Below are positions 15,501-24,989 of a DNA stretch of 28,233 nt, piece after piece (position 1 is the first letter of the stretch; each line of letters opens with the position of its first letter). Origin of the DNA: CAZTCJ01 sp964612085 (GTDB lineage: Bacteria > Pseudomonadota > Alphaproteobacteria > JAJFIK01); contig CAZTCJ010000048.1 of NCBI GenBank assembly GCA_964612085.1, positions 1-28,233 of the forward strand. Reading direction: 5' to 3'. Below the pieces are notes generated by a model, which saw nothing but the letters and a program-made list of their open reading frames with translations, made no database searches and was not told the DNA's origin. Position numbers and translations under genes: made by a program.

Positions 15501-16534
15501 GATGGCCCCCCTCCCGAAACGGCTCTGCGCCCGGTCACAAGCACTTTAAGACGGCGGATCCGGCGCGGATCGGCCTCGGCGATCTCCAAGTCGAAGCCGC
15601 CCGGATGCTTGATGATCTCGCCCCGGCGCGGCACCCGGCCCGCCAGGGTGAAGACCAGCCCGCCCAACGTATCGACTTCTTCATCGTCGCCGTCATGCAG
15701 GCGGATATCGAGGCCGGTCGCATCCTGGAAGTCGTCGATTTCCATGCGCGCATCCGCCTCGTAGCCGCCGCCCTCCAGGGCGACGCAATCCACGTCTTCT
15801 TCCGTGTCGTGCTCGTCCTCGATGTCGCCGACGATCATCTCGACCAGATCCTCGATGGTCACCAGACCATCGGTGCCGCCATATTCGTCGATCACGAGCG
15901 CCATATGCATGCGTTCCGTCTGCATCTGAAGCAGCAGATCGACCGCCGGCATGGACGGGGGCACGAACAGCACGTCGCGCTTCAGGCGCGACAGGGATGG
16001 GGGCGGATCGATACAGGAAACCGGCCCCGCCGCGTCGTCCATGTCCGTATCGCACGGCGTTTCGCTCTGGGAGCCGACCTCTTCATCCGCATCGGCGGCA
16101 AAACAGGCCATCAGATCCTTGATGTGCACCATGCCCACCGGATTATCGAGCGTTTCCCGATAGACGGGCAGGCGCGAATGGGAGGCGGTCTTGAACGTCA
16201 AAAGCAATTCGGAGAGCGGCGTTTCCACATCGACCGCGATGATGTCGGCGCGCGGCACCATGACGTCTTCCACCCGCACGCTCCGGAATTTCAGCAGATT
16301 GAGGAGCATGAACCGCTCCGCCTCGCTGACCGGGCGCTCGCTGGCGCCTTGGGCGCGCACGATATCCGCGATGCTTTCCGCGCCATCGTCGGGAACGCCT
16401 GCGCGTCCGCCCAATCCGGCGTCGCGCAAAAGACGCTGCATCAAGCCGAGCAGTCCCTTATCGCCGGAACCGCCCGGCCGCCTACTCTCGCTTTCCGCGT
16501 CCTGATCGTTCATGGGCAAGGTGGTGTCTACCAT
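15497..16534 (-). CDS. CorC/HlyC-type CBS-domain protein
   Basis: The product has 345 residues starting MVDTTLPMNDQDAESESRRP. Two CBS domains lie at about 88-145 (VEDVMVPRADIIAVD ... PVGMVHIKDL) and 188-240 (MALVIDEYGGTDGLVTIEDL). A CorC_HlyC transporter-associated domain lies at about 255-335. There are no membrane helices, so it is the soluble CorC form often placed between ybeY and lnt and linked to magnesium/cobalt efflux. An acidic, cysteine-containing insert (about 146-185) separates the CBS domains. ATG 16534 has GGGGA 7 bases upstream and lies 14 bases after ybeY. The exact function is uncertain. Confidence 0.9.
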   Translation of the reverse strand: MVDTTLPMNDQDAESESRRPGGSGDKGLLGLMQRLLRDAGLGGRAGVPDDGAESIADIVRAQGASERPVSEAERFMLLNLLKFRSVRVEDVMVPRADIIAVDVETPLSELLLTFKTASHSRLPVYRETLDNPVGMVHIKDLMACFAADADEEVGSQSETPCDTDMDDAAGPVSCIDPPPSLSRLKRDVLFVPPSMPAVDLLLQMQTERMHMALVIDEYGGTDGLVTIEDLVEMIVGDIEDEHDTEEDVDCVALEGGGYEADARMEIDDFQDATGLDIRLHDGDDEEVDTLGGLVFTLAGRVPRRGEIIKHPGGFDLEIAEADPRRIRRLKVLVTGRRAVSGGGPS

Positions 16535-16548
16535 GTCGCAATCCCCAA

Positions 16549-17056
16549 TCAGATATCGCCCTGCGCCGCCAGGCACGTCTCGGCCCGGTACGGATCCGGG
16601 ATCCCCAGCCGCGCCAAGATCCGGGTCTCCAGCCCTTCCATCTCGGCGGCCTCGGCAGCGGTGTCGTGATCATAACCCAGAAGATGGAGGAAGCCGTGAA
16701 TCACAAGATGGCTCACGTGATCGGCCAAGGGTTTGCCTTGGGCGCCGGCTTCCCGTTCCACGGTCTCGAAGGCCAAAACCACATCGCCAAGGAGCCCATG
16801 GGCCATGGCTTCGGGCGCGGCCGGGAAAGCCAGCACATTGGTCGGCTTGGGCTTGCCCCGGAACTGGCCGTTGAGCAGGGCGATGTCCTCGTCATCGCTC
16901 AAACGGACCGACACAAGCCCTTGTGTGGACCGCTCCGGCGCGCACTCCGCCAGAACCGCGCAGGCCGTCTCCACAGCGCGCTCGATGACGGCCAGCACAT
17001 CCTGTCCGGACGGTGCCCAGGCCGGAGAGGTCCAAGCAGGGGATGCCAGATCGGCC

Positions 17057-17070
<14 letters not shown>
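16549..17070 (-). CDS. ybeY: Endoribonuclease YbeY (rRNA maturation factor)
   Basis: YbeY is a zinc metalloprotein needed for 16S rRNA 3'-end maturation and ribosome quality control. The product has 173 residues. The metal-binding HxxxHxxxxxH motif is intact as HGFLHLLGYDH at 125-135. KPTNVLAFP (about 75-83) and LGDVVLAFETVERE (about 94-107) are also conserved. The ATG at 17070 overlaps the phoH 3' end by 14 bases, so translation of the pair is coupled; the phoH-ybeY pairing is widespread. Confidence 0.97.
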
Positions 17071-18106
<1,036 letters not shown>

Positions 18107-18131
18107 GAACGCCACCGGTCAGGGAAAAGGG

Positions 18132-19514
18132 TCAAGAGAGGACGGCCTCCTTCACATGGGGAACCTGCGCCGGGCCAGCGTCCGCCAGACGGCCCGCCAG
18201 GGAATTCGACTTCACGCCCTCGATCGTCACCGGCGCGATAGTGCCGAGCAGGGCTTCGGGCGCGCTCAGATGCACCGCCTGGAGATAGGGGCTGCGGCCC
18301 ACGAGTTGGCCGTCATGGCGGCCCGGCTTTTCTAGAAGAACGGGCAGGGTGCGCCCGGCCGTCGCTTCATTGAACGCTTTGGTTTGCGCCGCCAGCAACT
18401 CCTGCAGGCGGGCCAGGCGCTCGGCCTTTTCTGCTTCCGCCACATGAAGATCCATGGCCGCGCCCGGCGTGCCCGGCCGGGGGCTGTATTTGAAAGAGAA
18501 GGCCGAGGCGTAGTCCACATCGCGGACAAGCGCCATGGTGTCTTCGAAGTCCCGCGCGCTTTCACCCGGAAAGCCGACGATGAAATCGCCCGACAGCGCC
18601 ATGTCGGGCCGGGCGGCGCGGATCTTGTCCACCAGGCGGCGGTAGTCGTCCGCCGTATGCTGACGGTTCATGGCCGCGAGCACCCGGTCGGAACCGGCCT
18701 GCACCGGCAGATGCAGATAGGGCATCAGTTCCGGTAGATCGCGATGGGCTTCGATCAGCGCATCGTCCATGTCGCGGGGATGGCTGGTGGTATAGCGGAT
18801 CCGCTCCAGCCCGTCGATCTCCGCCAGATAGCGGCACAATCGGCCCAGACCCCAGGTCTCACCGTCCGGGCCAATCCCGTGATAGGCGTTCACATTCTGG
18901 CCCAGAAGGGTGATCTCGCGCACGCCCTGATCCACCAGACGGCGCGCTTCGTCCGCCACCTGTTGAACGGGCCGCGAAACCTCCGCGCCCCGCGTATAAG
19001 GCACCACGCAGAAGTTGCAGAACTTGTCACAACCTTCCTGGATCGTCAGGAAGGCCGTCGGCCCGCTGACGGTCCTGTCTTGAGGCAAGGAGTCGAATTT
19101 GTCTTCGACCGGAAAATCCGTGTCGATGGCTTGGCCGCCCGAGCGCGCGGCGCGGGCCACCAGTTCCGGCAGGCGGTGATAGGATTGCGGCCCCACGACA
19201 AGATCGACCACCGGCGCGCGCGCCATGATCTCGGCGCCTTGAGCCTGGGCCACGCAGCCCGCCACGGCGACGACCATGGAACCGTTGCCCGCCTGTTCCT
19301 TCGCCTCGCGCAAGCTGCGGATCCGGCCCAGTTCCGAATAGACCTTCTCCGCCGCCTTTTCCCGGATATGACAGGTGTTCAGGATCACCATATCCGCGTC
19401 ATCGGGCGCCTCGACCGGCTGATAGCCAAGGGGCGCCATCAATTCCGACATGCGTTCGGAATCGTAGACGTTCATCTGGCAGCCATAGGTCTTGATGAAG
19501 AGTTTCTTCGACAA
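18132..19514 (-). CDS. miaB: tRNA-2-methylthio-N6-dimethylallyladenosine synthase
   Basis: MiaB is a radical-SAM methylthiotransferase that modifies i6A37 of tRNA, using two iron-sulfur clusters. The 460-residue product has the N-terminal cluster cysteines Cys12, Cys48 and Cys87, and the radical-SAM motif CDKFCNFC with Cys162, Cys166 and Cys169. A TRAM domain closes the protein (about 385-450). The start is TTG at 19514, which gives the conserved SKKLFIKTYGCQMN; no ATG is available upstream. It opens the miaB-phoH-ybeY-corC-lnt operon. NfuA, an Fe-S carrier that can serve MiaB, is encoded 3.4 kb away on the same strand. Confidence 0.97.
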   Translation of the reverse strand: MSKKLFIKTYGCQMNVYDSERMSELMAPLGYQPVEAPDDADMVILNTCHIREKAAEKVYSELGRIRSLREAKEQAGNGSMVVAVAGCVAQAQGAEIMARAPVVDLVVGPQSYHRLPELVARAARSGGQAIDTDFPVEDKFDSLPQDRTVSGPTAFLTIQEGCDKFCNFCVVPYTRGAEVSRPVQQVADEARRLVDQGVREITLLGQNVNAYHGIGPDGETWGLGRLCRYLAEIDGLERIRYTTSHPRDMDDALIEAHRDLPELMPYLHLPVQAGSDRVLAAMNRQHTADDYRRLVDKIRAARPDMALSGDFIVGFPGESARDFEDTMALVRDVDYASAFSFKYSPRPGTPGAAMDLHVAEAEKAERLARLQELLAAQTKAFNEATAGRTLPVLLEKPGRHDGQLVGRSPYLQAVHLSAPEALLGTIAPVTIEGVKSNSLAGRLADAGPAQVPHVKEAVLS

Positions 19515-19568
19515 AGACGTCGTCCCGTCTCGGCCCGTAAAATCTGGCGTTGCGTAAGAGTCTCTTGA

Positions 19569-19597
19569 TTTATGGGTGATGAAACGGGCCAGGACAA
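19569..19597 (-). promoter_or_regulatory. Candidate miaB promoter
   Basis: On the minus strand TTGTCC (19592-19597) and CATAAA (19569-19574) are separated by 17 bases, in the 117-base gap between plsC and miaB. Found by eye and unproven, but the spacing is ideal and the gap is the longest in this run. Confidence 0.4.
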
Positions 19598-19631
19598 GGG
19601 CAGGCAGGCCTCTAACGCCTTCCGAACCGCC

Positions 19632-20501
19632 TTAAGCGCGCTCCATGGGCGTCGCGAAGCCGGTGTCGAAGGGGGTTTCGCCTTCCGTCACGATGGTGCC
19701 CGCAAGGCCCGGGCGGCCCGCCAGAGCGTGACCCACCCCTTCGGAAACCACGGTTTCGCAATGGCTGGCCATTTCCCGGCGCGTCCCGAAGCGCCCGAAG
19801 GTCACCGGCGGATAGAAATGCACGTCCACGTCGAAGGGGCCCATTTTCGCCGCCTCCCACAGATGGGGCACCATGTCCATATCGCCGTACCAGGCGAAAA
19901 ACGGCCGGTAATAGCGGCCCATGGGCAGACCGTGAAGCCGGGTATAAGCGACGGCCACAGGCTGCACCAGGATCGGCGGCCGGGCGGTATCGGTGTTCTG
20001 GCGCGGCAGTTGGGCCGCACCCATGAGCGCGCTCTTGAACGGCAGAACCCGGTTGCCGTCGCTCGACGTGCCTTCGGGAAACAGCACCAGCGTGTCGCCT
20101 TCGGCCAGACGCTGCTGGATCATGTCCCGGTGCTCGCCCGTCTTGGCCCGGCGCTGGCGCTCCACGAAAATGGTGCGCGCGATCTTGGCCAGAAAGCCGA
20201 ACAACGGCCAACTGGCCACTTCGCTCTTGGAAATGAACGAAATCGGCCCGAGCGAGCCCAGAACCACAATGTCCCAGTAAGAGGTGTGATTGGCGGCGAT
20301 CAGCAGGGGATGGCCGTGTTTCAGCTCGCCGCGGGTCTGGACCCGGACGCCGAAGATCGCGCAGACGCCGCGGAAATAGAATTGCGGGAAGGTGCGCCGG
20401 CCCTCCTGGCTGGTGGCGAGAAACAGGACCTGGATGGGAATACACACCGCCGTCCACAGTAAAAAGCCGATCAGAACGCTCACCGCCCGGAACTGGGCCA
20501 T
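19632..20501 (-). CDS. plsC: 1-acyl-sn-glycerol-3-phosphate acyltransferase
   Basis: PlsC-family enzymes add the second acyl chain to lysophosphatidate in phospholipid synthesis at the inner membrane. The 289-residue product has one N-terminal membrane helix (about 6-30). The HX4D motif is NHTSYWD (His72, Asp77) and the second acyltransferase block is FPEGTSS (141-147). The C-terminal 90 residues are hydrophilic and lack a known domain. It lies 106 bases after fur. Some members of the family acylate ornithine lipids instead, so the substrate is inferred. Confidence 0.88.
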   Translation of the reverse strand: MAQFRAVSVLIGFLLWTAVCIPIQVLFLATSQEGRRTFPQFYFRGVCAIFGVRVQTRGELKHGHPLLIAANHTSYWDIVVLGSLGPISFISKSEVASWPLFGFLAKIARTIFVERQRRAKTGEHRDMIQQRLAEGDTLVLFPEGTSSDGNRVLPFKSALMGAAQLPRQNTDTARPPILVQPVAVAYTRLHGLPMGRYYRPFFAWYGDMDMVPHLWEAAKMGPFDVDVHFYPPVTFGRFGTRREMASHCETVVSEGVGHALAGRPGLAGTIVTEGETPFDTGFATPMERA

Positions 20502-20607
20502 ATGTCAGCCTTTACCTAAAGGGCGCGAAAGCCCGTCCGGCGCGAAAAGCCACGCCCGATACATTATGGAAAAGAGTAGGAACGGGACGGCCTTGCGGCA
20601 AGGGGCG
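20502..20607 (-). other. Gap between fur and plsC with short hairpins
   Basis: After the fur stop, a short stem CCTTGC/GCAAGG is followed by a pyrimidine-rich stretch ending CTCTTTTCC, which may be a weak terminator. Further on, two near-identical copies of GGCTTT(T)CGCGCC occur in tandem just before plsC; the second can fold as GGGC/GCCC. CATAAT on the minus strand is -10-like, but no -35 partner is clear. Confidence 0.35.
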
Positions 20608-21066
20608 TCAGTCGTCCGCCTTCGCGGATTTGAGCGGCACGCCGTAGAGCTCCAGCCGGTGATCGACCAGCTTGTAGCCCAATTCCCGGGCAATTCTGAG
20701 CTTGATCCGCTCCAGTTCCTCGTCCTTGAACTCGATCACCCTGCCGGTCTCAAGATCGATCAGATGATGGTGATGCTCGTCCGTCACCTCTTCGTAGCGG
20801 GCCCGGCCATCGCGGAAATCGAGCCGCTCGATGATGCCGGCATCCTCGAACAGGCGCACGGTGCGGTAGACGGTGGCGAGCGAAATTTTCGGATCGACCT
20901 CGACCGCCCGGCGATAGACCTCTTCCACGTCCGGATGGTCGTCCGCGTCGGACAGCACCCGCGCGATGATGCGGCGCTGATCCGTCATGCGCATACCGCG
21001 CTCGACGCACAGCTTTTCCAGGCGGCCCGTGTCCGTTTCGTCGCTTACCTGTGTCATCACGGTCAT
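20608..21066 (-). CDS. fur: Fur-family metal-responsive repressor (Fur/Mur type)
   Basis: The 152-residue product has the Fur DNA-binding part (RMTDQRRIIARVL at 26-38, ISLATVYRTVRLFEDAGIIE at 61-80) and the metal-binding dimerisation part (HHHH at 98-101, DLETGRVIEF, ending VDHRLELYGVPL). Structural-zinc CxxC motifs are absent; the only cysteine is Cys20. That pattern is known in alphaproteobacterial Fur/Mur proteins, which sense manganese or iron. ATG 21066 has GGGAG 7 bases upstream. It follows rimI after 30 bases. Whether it senses iron or manganese cannot be read from sequence. Confidence 0.93.
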   Translation of the reverse strand: MTVMTQVSDETDTGRLEKLCVERGMRMTDQRRIIARVLSDADDHPDVEEVYRRAVEVDPKISLATVYRTVRLFEDAGIIERLDFRDGRARYEEVTDEHHHHLIDLETGRVIEFKDEELERIKLRIARELGYKLVDHRLELYGVPLKSAKADD

Positions 21067-21096
21067 CCTGGGTCTCCCGATCTCTTTAGAAAGACT

Positions 21097-21579
21097 CTAA
21101 TCTATATGGAGCGACATAAGTAAGGCGTCGAGCCTTTTTAAGGGCAAATCGCCGGAGGCCCGCCGGGAATAGTAGTTTTTCCGCGTGGCCGTGAGCTTAA
21201 ATCCCAAGGATCCGTAGAGCGCCTTGGCCGGTTCATTGTCCTCGGCCACGTCCAACAAAACCGATTCGGCCCCTCGCTCGCGCCCCCAGGCGATCAGATA
21301 GTCCATGAAAACACGGCCCAGGCCCTGCTGGCGGTGCTCCGGGAGCACGCCGATCATGAGGATTTCAAGCTCCGGGCCGGCATGCTGGAGAACGGCATAG
21401 GCCACCGGATCGCCGGCCACCGCCATCAGAAACCCATGCGTTGAGGGCATCTCCAGCAATTGCGCGACGCTTTCCGGGCTCCAGGCCTGGCGCATATCGC
21501 CGAAACAGCGCTGATCCAGGGTGCTGAGGAGGGGCGCGAAGCCGGGTCCGGCCGCGCTAATGACCGGTCCGGCGGTCAT
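21097..21579 (-). CDS. rimI: Ribosomal-protein-alanine N-acetyltransferase, RimI-like GNAT
   Basis: RimI acetylates the N-terminus of ribosomal protein S18 with acetyl-CoA. The 160-residue GNAT protein has the acetyl-CoA binding motif VLPEHRQQGLGRVFM (78-92) and the late block LLDVAEDNEPAKALYGSLGF, followed by TRKNYY as in RimI. It overlaps the tsaB 3' end by 4 bases (ATGA), and the tsaB-rimI pairing is widely conserved. Substrate is assigned by family and context only. Confidence 0.92.
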   Translation of the reverse strand: MTAGPVISAAGPGFAPLLSTLDQRCFGDMRQAWSPESVAQLLEMPSTHGFLMAVAGDPVAYAVLQHAGPELEILMIGVLPEHRQQGLGRVFMDYLIAWGRERGAESVLLDVAEDNEPAKALYGSLGFKLTATRKNYYSRRASGDLPLKRLDALLMSLHID

Positions 21580-22271
21580 GGGAGCCGCATCCAGGCCGGC
21601 GGCTTGGCGGGCGCGGCATCGGGCGGGCGCAAATAGAGCGGCTTGGGCGGACGCGCTTGCGGGTCATCGCGCGCGAAGCCTAAAAGGCTCTCCGGCGCGG
21701 GGGCCGCCATGGGCGCACTGTCGGGCGCCCGATCGCTGAGGAGCGGGGCCAGCAGGGGGGCCGCCGATCCCACAATCGTCAGACCGGCTTTCGGATCGGC
21801 CGCATTGCGGATGGCGCGGGCTGCCGCCGCCGTGCCGAGGGCCTCAGGGTCCGTGACGGCCACGCCCCCGGCGCTGAAAAGCTGGAGATAGACCGTGTCG
21901 CGTCTGGCATCGATAGCGCTGGCCGTCATGCCGTCCCGGCGGCTGGCCGAGGCCTCCAGCGCTTCCAGGCTGGTGATCCCCAGACACGGGCAGCCCAGCG
22001 CCAGCGCCATGGACCGGGCCGCCGCCAACCCCACCCGCGTGCCGGTGAAGGTGCCGGGGCCGACGGTCGCGACGATGCGCTCGACCGTATCGAGCGCCCA
22101 GCCGCTCGCTGCCACGGCATCCGTCAGCAGGGGGAACAAGCGCTCCGCATGGCCCCGCACCATGGCTTCCGATGCGACGTGAGCCGTTTGCACAGCTCCC
22201 GTCCTATCGAGATCGGCCAGCACCACCGAGCAGGCATCGAGCGCCGTATCGATGGCCAGCACACGCATCAT
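21576..22271 (-). CDS. tsaB: tRNA threonylcarbamoyladenosine biosynthesis protein TsaB
   Basis: TsaB is the inactive partner of TsaD in t6A37 tRNA modification. The 231-residue protein has the family start LAIDTALDACSVVL and the motif VGPGTFTGTRVGLAAARSMA (70-89). It begins with two consecutive ATG codons (22271, 22268), with AGGGG 7 bases upstream. The C-terminal third (about 150-231) is alanine- and proline-rich and less conserved. It starts 9 bases after the nitroreductase stop. Confidence 0.95.
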   Translation of the reverse strand: MMRVLAIDTALDACSVVLADLDRTGAVQTAHVASEAMVRGHAERLFPLLTDAVAASGWALDTVERIVATVGPGTFTGTRVGLAAARSMALALGCPCLGITSLEALEASASRRDGMTASAIDARRDTVYLQLFSAGGVAVTDPEALGTAAAARAIRNAADPKAGLTIVGSAAPLLAPLLSDRAPDSAPMAAPAPESLLGFARDDPQARPPKPLYLRPPDAAPAKPPAWMRLP

Positions 22272-22280
22272 CCAGGCCCC

Positions 22281-22907
22281 TTAGAGAACCCGGCAGGCGT
22301 CGTCGAAGCTCAGACGGGGCCCGCGCGGGTAAAGCGCGCTGTCGTCGCCATAGCCAAGATTGCACAGGAAATTCGACTTGAATTGTCCGTCGGGGAAGAA
22401 TTCCCGATCGACGCCATCATTGTCGAAGCCGGACATGGGGCCGCAATCAAGGCCCAGCGCGCGCGCCGCGACGATCAAATAAGCCCCTTGCAGGGAGCCA
22501 TTGCGGAAGGCCGTTTCGTGCGCCTTTTCCTCATCGGAATCGAACCAGCTCTTGGCGTCCGGGTTATGAGGGAAAAGCTCCGGAATGCGCTCATAGAACT
22601 TCAGATCGTGCGCGATGATCGTCACCACCGGCGCGGCCATGGTCTTTTCCACATTCGAGCCCAGCAGGAAGGGCTTCAGCCGTTCCTTGGCCTCTTGCGT
22701 GGTCAGAAACACAAAGCGGGCGGGCGAACAATTGGCGCTGGTCGGACCCCATTTCGCCAGATCGTAGACGGCCTGAACCAGCGCCGGACTGACCGGCTTG
22801 TCGAGCCAGCCATTATGGGTCCGGGCTTCGCGGAAAATCAGATCGAGGCCGTCGTCGGGCAGAACGGGACGGGGGCCGGGTACCTCTTGGGCAGCAGTCG
22901 CAGACAT
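22281..22907 (-). CDS. RutE/HadB-like nitroreductase (malonic semialdehyde reductase family)
   Basis: The 208-residue FMN-dependent oxidoreductase carries the subgroup blocks FREARTHNGWLDKPVS (25-40) and DLAKWGPTSANCSPARFVF (49-67), with GPMSGFDNDGVDREFF later. RutE reduces malonic semialdehyde to 3-hydroxypropionate in pyrimidine degradation, but no other rut gene is nearby. AAGGA sits 6 bases before the ATG. It lies between nfuA (35 bases) and tsaB (9 bases), apparently in one operon, so its expression seems tied to housekeeping genes. The physiological substrate is unknown. Confidence 0.88.
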   Translation of the reverse strand: MSATAAQEVPGPRPVLPDDGLDLIFREARTHNGWLDKPVSPALVQAVYDLAKWGPTSANCSPARFVFLTTQEAKERLKPFLLGSNVEKTMAAPVVTIIAHDLKFYERIPELFPHNPDAKSWFDSDEEKAHETAFRNGSLQGAYLIVAARALGLDCGPMSGFDNDGVDREFFPDGQFKSNFLCNLGYGDDSALYPRGPRLSFDDACRVL

Positions 22908-22942
22908 GACAAATCCTTCAGTGTGGGGAGCGGAAAAGGCGA

Positions 22943-23512
22943 TCAGCCGGGCTCGGGCACGGGCTCGACCGTTTCCACCTCGGGGATGTAGTGGCGCAGC
23001 ATGTTCTCGATGCCCATTTTGAGCGTCATGGTGGACGCTGGGCAGCCCGCGCAGGAACCGCGCATATGCAGATAGACCGTGCCGTCCTCGAAGCTATGGA
23101 AGGTGATATCGCCGCCGTCCTGGGCCACGGCCGGACGCACGCGGGTATCGAGCAGTTCCTTGATCTGGGCGACGATTTCCGGATCGGCGCCGTCCCCGGC
23201 CTCGGCATGATCGGCCGCCGTGCCGCCCGCGCCTTCCATCAGGGCCGCGCCGGAGGTGAAATGATCCATGATCGCGCCCAAAATGGCCGGTTTGAGATGT
23301 TGCCACTCTCCATCCGCCTTGGTCACGGTGATAAAATCGGAACCGTAGAAGACGCCGGTCACGCCCTCGATGGCGAACAGGGTGCGGGCGAGCGGCGAGA
23401 CGGCGGCGTCTTCCGCCGTGCGGAATTCGGCCGTGCCGGTCTCCAAGACCGCCCGGCCCGGCAGGAATTTCATGGTTGCGGGATTAGGTGTCGCTTCCGT
23501 TTGGATGAACAT
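22943..23512 (-). CDS. Fe-S cluster scaffold/carrier, NfuA-type NifU-like protein
   Basis: The 189-residue product has an N-terminal Nfu domain (FIQTEATPNPATMKFLPGR, 2-20) and a C-terminal NifU domain (about 112-175) with the cluster-binding CxxC as Cys154 and Cys157 in GSCAGCPAS. QDGGDITFHSFEDGTVYLHM is typical. Such proteins carry 4Fe-4S clusters to enzymes such as MiaB. ATG 23512 has GGGAG about 6 bases upstream and gives the conserved N-terminus; the frame extends 17 codons further upstream. Divergent from the nucleotide cyclase gene. Confidence 0.94.
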   Translation of the reverse strand: MFIQTEATPNPATMKFLPGRAVLETGTAEFRTAEDAAVSPLARTLFAIEGVTGVFYGSDFITVTKADGEWQHLKPAILGAIMDHFTSGAALMEGAGGTAADHAEAGDGADPEIVAQIKELLDTRVRPAVAQDGGDITFHSFEDGTVYLHMRGSCAGCPASTMTLKMGIENMLRHYIPEVETVEPVPEPG

Positions 23513-23566
23513 GACAGCTCCCATTTTTGCGGATCGTTCAAACGTGATTCGCACAAGTGGCAATAA

Positions 23567-23592
23567 CCGGAAACCATATATGGATTTCCCGG
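23567..23592. promoter_or_regulatory. Near-palindrome in the nfuA/cyclase divergent gap
   Basis: A 26-base imperfect inverted repeat runs from ccgg through a central perfect ccatatatgg (23574-23583) to cccgg, with AAA/TTT on either side. It lies between the divergent nfuA and cyclase starts (166-base gap), where both promoters must be. It could be an operator for either gene. It does not match a Fur box or another motif I recognise. TATA-like -10 sequences occur here on both strands. Confidence 0.35.
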
Positions 23593-23678
23593 ACTATATC
23601 GTTCCCTCATATAGGGGATGATGGCCGGTCCGTCACGGGGCCGCTCCGGAACAGTCGTGCGTTAGTGAGGAAAAGGCC

Positions 23679-24989
23679 GTGTCCAAGCCGCCGATCGACG
23701 AACCCGCCAGCCCGGGCGGGGCCCCGACCCGACTGGTCGCCACCCGGATCCGCACCGCCACCGGCGCACCGGACGCTTTCGAGCCCCATGTCACCTGGGC
23801 GCGCAGCCCGCTTGCCGCCTGGCTCGGCGATCACGGCGGCAAGGCCTTGAGCGCGGCGGACATTATCGGCGGCGCCTGCGACCGGCTTCTGGCTGAAGGC
23901 GTGCCGCTGGCGCGTGTCTCCTGCGCCCTGGAAGATGTGCACCCCCAGATCGATTCGCGCGGTGTCCGCTGGTCCCGGGGCGAAGGGGTCGCGGCCACCG
24001 ATTTCGCCTATTCCGACATTGTGCTCGGCGACAGCGAGTATTTGAGCAGCCCCATACGGATGATCGACGAGGGTGGCGCACCCATCAGGCGGCGCCTGCA
24101 CGCGGCCGACTGCCCAATGGACTATCCGGTCCTGGAGGATTTGCGCAAGGAAGGGATCACGGACTACATCGCCGCCGCCCTGGTCTTCAGCGACGAAACC
24201 CGCCACTTCATTTCCTGGGCGACGGACGAGCCGGGCGGCTTCACCGACCGCCATGTGGCCGTGATCGACGATGCCATGGCGCTGTTGAGCCTGCGCCTTG
24301 AAATCGATCACACCCGCTACATGACCCGCACGCTGCTGTGCACCTATCTGGGCCACGCCGCCGCCGAGCGGGTGATCGGGGGCACCATCAGGCGCTATCA
24401 ATGCGAGACCATGCATGCGGTCATGGTCTACAGCGATTTGCGCGGCTCCACGGAATATGCCGACGGCCTGCCGCCGGAGGAAACCATCCGCCTGCTGGGC
24501 CTTTATCACGAGACCGTGGCCAAGCCGATCCAGTATTTCAACGGCGATATCGTCAAGATCATCGGCGACGGCATCCTGTCGATCTTCCCCGTGCCGCCCG
24601 ATGCGCCGCGCGAGCAGGTGGATCATGTGGCCTGCGGCGCCCATGCGGCCGTGCGCAGAGCCATCGCCGGACTGGAATCCATCGATCCCGCCGCCCTGCC
24701 GTCGGGCGTCGAACGCCTGCGGGCGGGCTTCGCGCTCCATGCGGGCGATGTGGCGTTCGGCAATGTGGGCAGTACGGACCGTCTCGACTTCACGGTGATC
24801 GGCCCGGCGGTGAACGAGGTGGTGCGGGTGGAATCGCTCACCAAGACGCTTCAGACGCCGATCCTGACCACCTCGGCCTTCGCGGGCCTCAAATGCACCG
24901 TGGAACTGGAATCCGTGGGGTTCCACCAGCTGAAAGGCGTGCGCGAACCGAAGGAACTGTTCCGGCCGGTGGGCTCGGAATACTCTTAG
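23679..24989 (+). CDS. Class III adenylate/guanylate cyclase with unrecognised N-terminal domain
   Basis: The 436-residue product makes a cyclic nucleotide, most likely cAMP. The catalytic domain is at about 243-432. Metal-binding Asp253 is in VMVYSDLRGSTEYAD and Asp297 in IIGDGILSIFP. Lys293 and Thr372 occupy base-specifying positions, and Asn379 and Arg383 in TVIGPAVNEVVRVESL stabilise the transition state, so the enzyme looks intact. The N-terminal 240 residues have no membrane helix and no domain I can name; a GAF-like sensor is possible. The start is GTG at 23679 with GAGG 8 bases upstream. Its stop overlaps the convergent DUF427 stop. Confidence 0.9.
   Translation: MSKPPIDEPASPGGAPTRLVATRIRTATGAPDAFEPHVTWARSPLAAWLGDHGGKALSAADIIGGACDRLLAEGVPLARVSCALEDVHPQIDSRGVRWSRGEGVAATDFAYSDIVLGDSEYLSSPIRMIDEGGAPIRRRLHAADCPMDYPVLEDLRKEGITDYIAAALVFSDETRHFISWATDEPGGFTDRHVAVIDDAMALLSLRLEIDHTRYMTRTLLCTYLGHAAAERVIGGTIRRYQCETMHAVMVYSDLRGSTEYADGLPPEETIRLLGLYHETVAKPIQYFNGDIVKIIGDGILSIFPVPPDAPREQVDHVACGAHAAVRRAIAGLESIDPAALPSGVERLRAGFALHAGDVAFGNVGSTDRLDFTVIGPAVNEVVRVESLTKTLQTPILTTSAFAGLKCTVELESVGFHQLKGVREPKELFRPVGSEYS

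Noticed and set aside
13983..15764. Plus-strand open frame of 593 codons opposite lnt and corC
   Set aside because: Low-complexity Arg/Pro/Gln composition, spans two real genes on the other strand, and no recognisable domain.
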